Below are positions 1 through 5,016 of a stretch of DNA of 5,016 nt, in pieces. Source of the stretch: Actinomycetota bacterium (GTDB taxonomy: Bacteria > Actinomycetota > Actinomycetes > Actinomycetales > Microbacteriaceae); NCBI GenBank assembly GCA_009702405.1, contig WLIC01000063.1, forward strand, positions 1 through 5,016, read 5' to 3'. The position numbers and the translations under genes are program-made. Position 1 is the first letter of the stretch. Each line of letters begins with the position of its first letter. The notes beneath the pieces were generated by a model that did no database searches, had not been told where the DNA came from, and saw nothing but the letters and a program-made list of their open reading frames with translations.

Positions 1-40
1 CATACATTCCACAAAACACCATTTAGAGCTGTTTATCTAG

Positions 41-59
41 CAAGGCACGCCTAACCTGT
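41..59. promoter_or_regulatory. Possible DtxR/IdeR-type operator upstream of thrS
   Basis: The stretch CAAGGCACGCCTAACCTGT agrees by eye at 14 of 19 positions with the iron-dependent repressor consensus of actinobacteria (TWAGGTWAGSCTWACCTWA). The right half, GCCTAACCT, fits best, and the core AGGCACGCCT is nearly palindromic. It lies just upstream of the TAGACT -10-like element at 66-71, where a bound repressor could cover the -35 region. It could instead serve a divergent gene beyond the left edge. The outer positions do not match and this is one site found by inspection, so confidence is low. Confidence 0.2.
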
Positions 60-65
60 CTGGAA

Positions 66-71
66 TAGACT
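66..71 (+). promoter_or_regulatory. Candidate -10 element of the thrS promoter
   Basis: TAGACT fits the actinobacterial TANNNT -10 pattern. It would start transcription near 77-80, giving a leader of about 20 bases that still contains the GGAG ribosome binding site. I see no convincing TTGACA-like -35 box 16-19 bases upstream; that space holds the DtxR-like sequence. The same hexamer, followed by a similar T/A-rich tail (CTTTAT here, CTTATC there), occurs before pdxS. The rest of 1-98 shows no gene, no T-box-like structure and no terminator; all three + frames are closed by stops within the first 54 bases. Confidence 0.3.
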
Positions 72-89
72 TTATGGATAAACGTAAAT

Positions 90-93
90 GGAG
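90..93 (+). promoter_or_regulatory. Ribosome binding site fixing the TTG start of thrS
   Basis: GGAG is followed by five bases (TCATC) and then TTG at 99-101. In this frame there is a stop (TAG, 66-68) upstream and no other ATG, GTG or TTG between that stop and 99. The nearby ATGs at 74 and 88 are in other frames and close after ten and four codons. The site therefore supports TTG as the true start. Confidence 0.7.
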
Positions 94-98
94 TCATC

Positions 99-2111
99 TT
101 GAATAGCAGTGAACAGATTTCAATCACCCTAGACGGTCAGCCAGCACAGGTTGACGCTACGTCTACAGGTTTCACGCTATTCACCGAGAAGTCAATCGTT
201 GCCCAGCGGGTAAATGGGGAACTAAGGGACCTGGCATACACAGTGACAGCCGGAGATGTTGTTGAAGGCGTCGACATCCAGAGTGAAGATGGCCTGAACA
301 TCCTTAGACACTCAGCTGCTCACGTTCTCGCTCAGGCAGTTCAAACCATCAACCCTGAAGCCAAGCTAGGAATTGGTCCACCAATCAAAGATGGTTTCTA
401 CTACGACTTTGATGTTGAGAAACCGTTTACTCCTGAGGATCTGAAAGCTCTTGAAAAAGAGATGGATCGCATCATTAGAAGCGGGCAACGTTTCGTGCGT
501 CGTGTTACCAACGAAGTTGACGCAGCCGTCGAACTTGCCAATGAGCCATACAAGCTCGAACTCATCGGGTTGAAATCAGGCAATGCTGACGTGGGTGAAG
601 CAGCTGCAGAAGTTGGTGCTGGCGAACTTACTATCTATGACAACTTTGATGTGAAGGCCGATCAGGTTGTTTGGAAGGACCTATGTCGTGGTCCACACTT
701 ACCGAACACTCGAATGATTGGTAACGGTTTTGCCTTAACTCGAGTTGCTGCTGCTTACTGGCGAGCCAACGAGAACAACAAACAGTTACAGCGCATCTAT
801 GGAACAGCTTGGCCAAGTAAAGAGCAACTACGTGAACACCAGTCTTATCTTGAAGAAGCGGCAAAGCGTGACCATAGACGTCTAGGTGCAGAGCTCGATC
901 TATTCTCTTTCCCTGAAGAGATTGGCTCTGGATTAGCTGTGTTCCATCCAAGAGGCGGAATCATTCGCAAGGTCATGGAGGATTACTCCAGAGAACGTCA
1001 TGAACAAAGCGGTTACGAATTTGTTTATAGCCCGCACGTAACTAAGGCAAATCTGTTCCAGACATCAGGACACCTTGAGTGGTACGCCGAAGGCATGTTC
1101 CCTCCGCTTCAGCTAGATGAAGAACGTGATGAAGACGGCAACATTAAGAAGCAGGCCCAGGATTACTATCTAAAGCCGATGAACTGTCCGTTCCACTGTT
1201 TGATATACAAATCCCAAGCACGTTCATACCGTGATCTGCCACTTCGTATGTTCGAATTCGGAACTGTTTATCGCTACGAGAAGTCAGGAGTTCTTCACGG
1301 CATTACTCGTGCAAGAGGATTCACTCAAGACGACGCACATCTTTACGTTGCCCGAGAGAGCATCGAAGTTGAACTTAGTAATGTTCTTACTTTCGTGCTA
1401 GATCTTCTGCGTGATTATGGCTTGACCGATTTCTACCTTGAGCTTTCGACCAAGGAAGAAGGCAACCCTAAGTTCGTTGGTTCTCCTGAGATCTGGGAAG
1501 AGGCAACAGCGACACTTGCGCGTGTTGCGACTGACTCAGGTCTAAAGCTTGTGCCAGATCCAGGTGGAGCGGCTTTCTACGGGCCAAAGATATCTGTTCA
1601 AGCCAAAGATGCGATTGGTCGCACTTGGCAGATGTCAACAATTCAACTGGACTTTAATTTGCCAGAACGCTTCGATCTTGAATACACAGCGCCTGATGGC
1701 ACTAAGCAACGTCCAGTTATGATTCACCGTGCACTATTCGGTTCCATTGAACGATTCTTTGGGGTTTTGACAGAACATTACGCAGGACATTTCCCACCTT
1801 GGCTTGCTCCTGTGCAGGTTGTTGGAGTTCCTGTTGCAGATGAATTCTCACCTTACTTGCACGGCATCGCAGCTGAGCTTCGTTCATCTGGAGTTCGTGT
1901 CCAGGTTGATGAAAGTGACGAGCGTATGCAAAAGAAGATTCGTAACCATACTCTGGCGAAGGTTCCTTATATGCTCATCGCCGGAGCTGAAGATGTTGCG
2001 AAGGAAGCAGTTTCATTCAGGTTCAGAGATGGATCTCAAATCAATGGCGTACCTAGACAAGAAGCCATCGGTCGCATTCTGAAGGACATCGCAGAGAAAA
2101 CTCAGGTCTAA
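99..2111 (+). CDS. thrS: Threonyl-tRNA synthetase
   Basis: This cytoplasmic class II synthetase activates threonine with ATP and charges tRNA-Thr. The 670-residue protein is complete. A TGS domain spans about 1-63. The editing domain follows, with HSAAH (His71, His75) and CRGPH (Cys196, His200), the hydrolytic site that removes mischarged serine. The catalytic core spans about 265-565: the zinc ligands that discriminate threonine are Cys363 (PMNCPFH), His414 (DDAHLY) and His543 (IHRALFG), the motif 2 arginine is Arg392 (YRYEKSG) and the motif 3 arginine is Arg552 (SIERFFG). The anticodon-binding domain occupies about 570-670. An acidic insert near 338-354, absent from the E. coli enzyme as I recall it, accounts for much of the extra length and is typical of actinobacteria. 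The start is TTG with GGAG five bases upstream. The stop overlaps the next start (TAATG). No key residue is missing. Confidence 0.98.
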   Translation: MNSSEQISITLDGQPAQVDATSTGFTLFTEKSIVAQRVNGELRDLAYTVTAGDVVEGVDIQSEDGLNILRHSAAHVLAQAVQTINPEAKLGIGPPIKDGFYYDFDVEKPFTPEDLKALEKEMDRIIRSGQRFVRRVTNEVDAAVELANEPYKLELIGLKSGNADVGEAAAEVGAGELTIYDNFDVKADQVVWKDLCRGPHLPNTRMIGNGFALTRVAAAYWRANENNKQLQRIYGTAWPSKEQLREHQSYLEEAAKRDHRRLGAELDLFSFPEEIGSGLAVFHPRGGIIRKVMEDYSRERHEQSGYEFVYSPHVTKANLFQTSGHLEWYAEGMFPPLQLDEERDEDGNIKKQAQDYYLKPMNCPFHCLIYKSQARSYRDLPLRMFEFGTVYRYEKSGVLHGITRARGFTQDDAHLYVARESIEVELSNVLTFVLDLLRDYGLTDFYLELSTKEEGNPKFVGSPEIWEEATATLARVATDSGLKLVPDPGGAAFYGPKISVQAKDAIGRTWQMSTIQLDFNLPERFDLEYTAPDGTKQRPVMIHRALFGSIERFFGVLTEHYAGHFPPWLAPVQVVGVPVADEFSPYLHGIAAELRSSGVRVQVDESDERMQKKIRNHTLAKVPYMLIAGAEDVAKEAVSFRFRDGSQINGVPRQEAIGRILKDIAEKTQV

Positions 2112-2662
2112 TGAATCAGAATTCATCTGATTTTGAAGACGCCTCTTCATTGCAAGGTGTCCCTGATGCTTTTCAGCGACTGTGGACACCACATCGACTG
2201 GTTTACATTCAAACTGGAACGCAGCCAACCGAAGACCAGTGTCCTTTTTGTATTGCGCCAACCCTGACAGACGAAGAGGCTCTAATAGTTCACAGGGGAG
2301 AGACCTGTTTCGTTCTGCTAAACCTCTATCCATACAACTCTGGTCACTTGCTGGTGGTTCCTTATCGCCACATCCCAAACTACACAGATGCCACCGCACA
2401 AGAGGTAGCTGAATATGGGCTACTAACCCAAAAGGCCATGCAGGTCCTAACCGCCGTTGGCGGTGCACACGGTTTCAACATTGGAATGAACCAGGGGGAG
2501 GTGGCTGGAGCTGGAATAGCTGCTCACCTGCACCAACACATAGTTCCAAGGTGGAAAAATGACGCTAATTTCTTTCCGATTATTGCTCAGACAAAGGCTC
2601 TGCCTAAGTTGCTGGGGGACGTTAGAGCAGAAATAGCTCAGGCCTGGCGTCAAATCTCGTAA
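2111..2662 (+). CDS. HIT-family protein, probable Ap4A phosphorylase/hydrolase
   Basis: A 183-residue histidine-triad protein. The triad HLHQH lies at 139-143, with His141 the expected nucleophile that forms a nucleotidyl-enzyme intermediate. The upstream strand and loop NLYPYNSGHLLVVPYRH (71-87) and the downstream PRW (146-148) are typical of the family. A CPFC pair (44-47) may bind zinc. The nearest characterised relative I know is Mycobacterium tuberculosis Rv2613c, a diadenosine tetraphosphate phosphorylase that also follows thrS. Of the residues I recall as important there (Asn139, Gly146, Ser147, Trp160), the Asn (127) and Trp (148) equivalents are kept, but Gly-Ser is Ala134-Gly135, so the phosphorolytic activity is uncertain. 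The ATG shares one base with the thrS stop, which implies translational coupling. A role in clearing Ap4A made by synthetases is inferred. A different dinucleotide or AMP-lysine-type substrate is possible. Confidence 0.9.
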   Translation: MNQNSSDFEDASSLQGVPDAFQRLWTPHRLVYIQTGTQPTEDQCPFCIAPTLTDEEALIVHRGETCFVLLNLYPYNSGHLLVVPYRHIPNYTDATAQEVAEYGLLTQKAMQVLTAVGGAHGFNIGMNQGEVAGAGIAAHLHQHIVPRWKNDANFFPIIAQTKALPKLLGDVRAEIAQAWRQIS

Positions 2663-2665
2663 CTC

Positions 2666-2696
2666 TTCACAAAGGCTTGTTCTGGCAGTTTAGACT
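2666..2696 (+). promoter_or_regulatory. Candidate promoter for pdxST, leaderless arrangement
   Basis: TAGACT (2691-2696) fits the TANNNT -10 pattern and ends six bases before the pdxS ATG, which would place the transcription start at or next to the A of the start codon. A TTCACA box (2666-2671, one mismatch to TTGACA) lies 19 bases upstream, a long but usable spacing. No Shine-Dalgarno sequence is present before the ATG, as expected of a leaderless mRNA, which is common in actinobacteria. No terminator separates the HIT gene from pdxS, so read-through from thrS is also possible. Confidence 0.45.
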
Positions 2697-2702
2697 TATC
2701 TC

Positions 2703-3596
2703 ATGTCTGAAAAACAAAACACCTCAACCCCATTAGTTAAGCGCGGCCTAGCAGAGATGCTCAAAGGCGGTGTCATCATGGATGTCGTTACCGCTGACCA
2801 AGCAAAGATCGCTGAAGACGCCGGTGCAGTAGCCGTAATGGCTCTGGAAAGAGTTCCTGCAGACATTCGTGCACAAGGTGGAGTAGCTCGTATGAGTGAT
2901 CCAGACCTTATTGACCAAATTATTGCAGCCGTCTCTATTCCTGTTATGGCTAAGGCTCGTATCGGTCACTTTGTTGAAGCTCAGGTTCTTCAGTCTCTTA
3001 AAGTTGACTACATCGATGAGTCAGAAGTTTTATCACCAGCCGACTATGTAAACCACATTGACAAGTGGAAGTTTGATGTTCCTTTTGTCTGTGGAGCAAC
3101 AAACCTTGGCGAAGCACTACGTCGCATCACTGAAGGTGCTGCAATGATTCGCTCAAAGGGTGAAGCAGGCACAGGAGATGTTAGCGAAGCAACCAAGCAC
3201 ATCAGAACTATCCTCGGAGAGATTAGAGCACTAGGTGCTAAGACAGATGATGAACTCTATGTTGCAGCCAAGGAACTTCAAGCTCCATATGATCTAGTTC
3301 GCGAAGTAGCAAGAACTAAGAAGCTTCCAGTTGTTCTTTTCACTGCTGGTGGAGTTGCAACACCTGCTGATGCTGCTCTAATGATGCAGCTAGGTGCTGA
3401 TGGTGTATTTGTTGGTTCTGGAATCTTCAAGTCTGGAAACCCAGCAGCACGCGCAGCAGCGATCGTTAAGGCAACTACTTCATACGATGACCCTGATGTT
3501 ATTGCAGCAGCTTCGCGCGGACTGGGAGAAGCAATGGTTGGCATCAACGTTGCAGACATTCCAGCTCCTCATCGTCTAGCAGACCGCGGCTGGTAA
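2703..3596 (+). CDS. pdxS: Pyridoxal 5'-phosphate synthase subunit PdxS
   Basis: PdxS condenses ribose 5-phosphate, glyceraldehyde 3-phosphate and ammonia into PLP, the DXP-independent vitamin B6 route. The 297 residues form one (beta/alpha)8 barrel of normal length; the family assembles as a dodecamer that docks PdxT. Visible landmarks: GGVIMDV with Asp27, MAKARIGHF with the Schiff-base Lys84 (Lys81 in Bacillus subtilis), RSKGEAGTG with the second catalytic Lys152 (Lys149 in B. subtilis), the phosphate-binding glycines in FTAGGVATP (213-221) and GVFVGSGIF (234-242), and the C-terminal tail [12 protein letters not shown]. The ATG at 2703 has no Shine-Dalgarno sequence and sits just behind a -10-like element, so I expect leaderless translation. 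No MocR-type PdxR regulator gene is adjacent in this window. Identity is certain from conservation across the whole length. Confidence 0.98.
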   Translation: MSEKQNTSTPLVKRGLAEMLKGGVIMDVVTADQAKIAEDAGAVAVMALERVPADIRAQGGVARMSDPDLIDQIIAAVSIPVMAKARIGHFVEAQVLQSLKVDYIDESEVLSPADYVNHIDKWKFDVPFVCGATNLGEALRRITEGAAMIRSKGEAGTGDVSEATKHIRTILGEIRALGAKTDDELYVAAKELQAPYDLVREVARTKKLPVVLFTAGGVATPADAALMMQLGADGVFVGSGIFKSGNPAARAAAIVKATTSYDDPDVIAAASRGLGEAMVGINVADIPAPHRLADRGW

Positions 3597-3599
3597 TAA

Positions 3600-4199
3600 T
3601 TGGGACCCATCGGAGTCCTAGCTCTCCAAGGTGATTTTCGAGAGCATTTAGCAACTTTCGACGAGCTCTCTGTTGCGACAGTAAAAGTGCGCAAGCCTAG
3701 TGACCTAGTTGGTATTTCTGGATTAGTAATTCCTGGTGGAGAAAGCACAGTCATCGACAAGCTAAGCAAGATCTATGAGTTGGATGAACCTATCAAGAAA
3801 CTCATTGGCGAAGGCCTTCCGGTTTTTGGAACCTGTGCTGGATTGATCATGTTGGCTGACAGATTAGAAGATGCGACAGCCACTCAGCAAACTTACGGGG
3901 GACTAGATGTTCTTGTGCAACGTAATGCCTTCGGATCGCAAGTAGATTCATTTGAAACAGTCATCAACTTCGAGGGTATCTCTCGACCAGTTGCTGCTGC
4001 TTTCATCAGAGCGCCTATTGTGCTCAGCGTAGGTACTGAAGTTGAAACCTTGGCGAATCTGCCAGATGGAGCAATCGTGGCTGTTAGACAGGGAAATCTC
4101 CTGGGAATCAGCTTTCATCCTGAAGTTTGTAATGAAACTGCTGTGCACGAGTACTTTGTTGAGATGTGCAAAACTGCTAATTTCGCGGCTTCTAACTAA
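3600..4199 (+). CDS. pdxT: Pyridoxal 5'-phosphate synthase glutaminase subunit PdxT
   Basis: PdxT is a class I glutamine amidotransferase that hydrolyses glutamine and channels the ammonia to PdxS. The 199 residues show GVLALQGDFREH (5-16), the oxyanion and substrate loop PGGEST (45-50), the nucleophile Cys79 in GTCAG, the glutamine-binding Arg108 in QRNAF, IRAP (136-139), and the rest of the triad, His173 and Glu175, in FHPE. One usual residue differs: the family's RNxFGRQ reads RNAFGSQ, Ser113 in place of Arg. The start is TTG, three bases after the pdxS stop and without a clear Shine-Dalgarno sequence, so translation probably depends on ribosomes finishing pdxS; this keeps the subunits near equal amounts. 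The first codons translate straight into the conserved N-terminal strand, which supports this TTG. Confidence 0.97.
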   Translation: MGPIGVLALQGDFREHLATFDELSVATVKVRKPSDLVGISGLVIPGGESTVIDKLSKIYELDEPIKKLIGEGLPVFGTCAGLIMLADRLEDATATQQTYGGLDVLVQRNAFGSQVDSFETVINFEGISRPVAAAFIRAPIVLSVGTEVETLANLPDGAIVAVRQGNLLGISFHPEVCNETAVHEYFVEMCKTANFAASN

Positions 4200-4221
4200 A
4201 CTTGTTCTGAAATAACTTACT

Positions 4222-4226
4222 AGGAG
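4222..4226 (+). promoter_or_regulatory. Ribosome binding site of yebC
   Basis: AGGAG lies four bases before the ATG at 4231 and is the strongest Shine-Dalgarno sequence in any intergenic gap here. It shows that yebC is initiated independently, unlike pdxT and the HIT gene, which rely on overlap or near-contact with the upstream stop. Confidence 0.75.
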
Positions 4227-4230
4227 CATC

Positions 4231-4989
4231 ATGTCCGGCCATTCCAAATGGGCTACCACCAAACATAAAAAAGCTGTCATCGACGGCCGCAGAGCCAAAC
4301 TATTCGCGAAGCTAATCAAGAACATAGAAGTAGCAGCAAGAATGGGCGGAGCTGACCTAGATGGCAACCCGACACTTTACGACGCTGTTCAAAAAGGTAG
4401 AAAATCATCTTTACCTAACGACAACATCGATAGAGCTATCAAACGTGGTGCAGGCTTAGACGGTGGAGCCGTTGAATATCAAACGATCATGTATGAAGGT
4501 TATGGACCTAACGGTGTTGCTCTCCTCATCGAATGTTTAACTGATAACAAAAACAGAGCAGCAGCGGATGTTCGCCTAGCTGTAACACGTAACGGTGGCA
4601 CCATGGCAGATCCTGGTTCAGTGTCATACCAGTTCAGCCGTAAAGGTGTGATTGTCGTCGAGAAGACTGATACCACCAACGAGGATTCAATTCTTGAAGC
4701 AGTCCTAGAGTTCGGTGTTGATGACATTCAAGATCGTGGCGATCAAGTACTAATCACGACAGACCCTTCACAGATGGTGGCTGTTAGAACTGCACTGCAG
4801 TCCTCAGGTATTGACTATGAATCAGCTGATGTTGAGTTCATCTCATCAATGCCGGTTCAGGTTGATGTTGAGACTGCTCGAAAAGTTATCTCACTCATTG
4901 ACGCCCTTGAGGATTCAGATGAAGTTCAGAATGTTTACTCGAACTTCGACATGTCAGCTGAAGTCGCGGCTCAAATAGAAGCTGAGTGA
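4231..4989 (+). CDS. yebC: YebC/PmpR/TACO1-family protein
   Basis: A complete 252-residue member of the YebC family (usual length about 240-250). The N-terminal domain carries the signature [17 protein letters not shown] (2-18) and the helical stretch [16 protein letters not shown] (25-40), followed by [23 protein letters not shown] (61-75), the [10 protein letters not shown] loop (88-97) and the NRAAADVR / [11 protein letters not shown] segment (108-131). The C-terminal half ends in the conserved [19 protein letters not shown] (222-240). Family members were first described as transcriptional regulators (PmpR in Pseudomonas); more recent work on YebC and mitochondrial TACO1 points to a ribosome-associated role in translating proline-rich stretches. 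Which applies here cannot be read from the sequence. No membrane segment or signal peptide is present. It has its own AGGAG site, and the ruvC start follows one base after its stop, the arrangement seen in many bacteria. Confidence 0.96.
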   Translation: MSGHSKWATTKHKKAVIDGRRAKLFAKLIKNIEVAARMGGADLDGNPTLYDAVQKGRKSSLPNDNIDRAIKRGAGLDGGAVEYQTIMYEGYGPNGVALLIECLTDNKNRAAADVRLAVTRNGGTMADPGSVSYQFSRKGVIVVEKTDTTNEDSILEAVLEFGVDDIQDRGDQVLITTDPSQMVAVRTALQSSGIDYESADVEFISSMPVQVDVETARKVISLIDALEDSDEVQNVYSNFDMSAEVAAQIEAE

Positions 4990-4990
4990 T

Positions 4991-5016
4991 TTGAATCAGA
5001 TTGTTTTAGGAATTGA
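4991..5016 (+). CDS. ruvC: RuvC Holliday-junction resolvase, N-terminal fragment cut by the window edge
   Basis: Only eight full codons and two bases of a ninth are present: TTG AAT CAG ATT GTT TTA GGA ATT GA, reading MNQIVLGI plus an expected Asp. This matches the first beta strand of RuvC, which ends in the metal-binding LGIDPG. RuvC is the endonuclease that resolves Holliday junctions with RuvAB. The identification rests on this short match and on position: yebC is very often followed directly by ruvC. In this frame a TAG at 4976-4978 closes the upstream side, and TTG at 4991 is the best start (CTG at 4982 is the only near alternative). A GAG four bases upstream is a weak ribosome site inside the end of yebC. 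Confidence 0.75.

Noticed and set aside
1..22. Start of a divergent minus-strand gene (ATG at 22-20, open to the left edge)
   Set aside because: Only seven codons are visible, there is no Shine-Dalgarno sequence, and the upstream hexamer TAAACA is only an approximate -10. Too little to call.
88..102. Four-codon frame MESS whose TGA overlaps the thrS TTG, as a possible translational switch
   Set aside because: Its ATG overlaps the GGAG that serves thrS and it has no ribosome site of its own; such mini-frames arise easily by chance.
74..106. Ten-codon open frame [10 protein letters not shown] ending across the thrS start, as a possible attenuation leader peptide
   Set aside because: It contains no threonine codons, has no ribosome site, and its ATG lies only two bases after the -10-like hexamer, so it would probably not be in the transcript.
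401..951. Minus-strand open frames inside thrS (401-583 and 631-951), and similar ones elsewhere
   Set aside because: They lie antisense to strongly conserved coding sequence, resemble no family I know, and have no ribosome sites; they are by-products of the real frame.
1804..2082. Overlapping + strand frame in the anticodon-binding region of thrS
   Set aside because: The ThrRS frame here encodes the conserved C-terminal domain, while the alternative product is low in recognisable structure and lacks a start context.
2677..2696. RecA-independent SOS (PafBC-type) promoter before pdxS, TTGTTCTGG with TAGACT
   Set aside because: The known motif is close to TTGTCRGTG with eight bases before TANNNT. 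Here the sequence differs at several positions and the gap is five bases.
4200..4230. Terminator or LexA box between pdxT and yebC
   Set aside because: No stem longer than three base pairs with a T run is present, and GTTC has no GAAC partner at the required spacing.

Overview
The window is a compact, single-strand stretch of actinobacterial housekeeping genes, all on the + strand. In order: threonyl-tRNA synthetase (thrS, 99-2111), a HIT-family nucleotide phosphorylase/hydrolase (2111-2662), the two subunits of glutamine-dependent pyridoxal 5'-phosphate synthase (pdxS 2703-3596 and pdxT 3600-4199), a YebC/TACO1-family protein (4231-4989), and the first nine codons of ruvC, the Holliday-junction resolvase, running off the right edge (4991-5016). 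There are no RNA genes, mobile elements, CRISPR arrays, intrinsic terminators or broken genes that I can see, and no gap longer than 98 bases.

The organism is most likely an actinobacterium. The order thrS - HIT protein - (other genes) - pdxS - pdxT - yebC - ruvC is the one I know from Mycobacterium and Streptomyces, and the protein sequences carry actinobacterial signatures: a long acidic insert in ThrRS, the 'QRLWTPHR' start of the HIT protein, and '[17 protein letters not shown]' in YebC. Base composition, judged by eye, is slightly under half G+C, which is low for the phylum. Together with very tight packing this would fit a small-genome planktonic lineage (acI/Nanopelagicales or low-GC Microbacteriaceae), but that placement is an inference.

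Layout and expression. 1-98 is the thrS upstream region, with a -10-like TAGACT, a GGAG ribosome binding site and a possible DtxR/IdeR-type operator. thrS and the HIT gene overlap by one base (TAATG) and are almost certainly translated together. The 40 bases before pdxS carry no Shine-Dalgarno sequence but have a TANNNT element placed for a leaderless transcript, so pdxST probably has its own promoter. pdxT follows pdxS by three bases with a TTG start. yebC has a good AGGAG site after a 31-base gap. ruvC starts one base after the yebC stop.

Functions. ThrRS charges tRNA-Thr, and aminoacyl-tRNA synthetases of its class also make diadenosine polyphosphates, which the coupled HIT enzyme probably degrades. 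PdxS and PdxT together make PLP from ribose 5-phosphate, glyceraldehyde 3-phosphate and glutamine nitrogen. YebC is linked to translation in recent work and lies against the ruv recombination genes, as it does in many bacteria.

I do not find an undescribed system here. The points worth checking are regulatory (leaderless pdxS, possible iron-regulated thrS promoter, a recurrent promoter-like motif), residue-level (phosphate-loop changes in the HIT enzyme, Arg to Ser in PdxT), and the compressed gene order.
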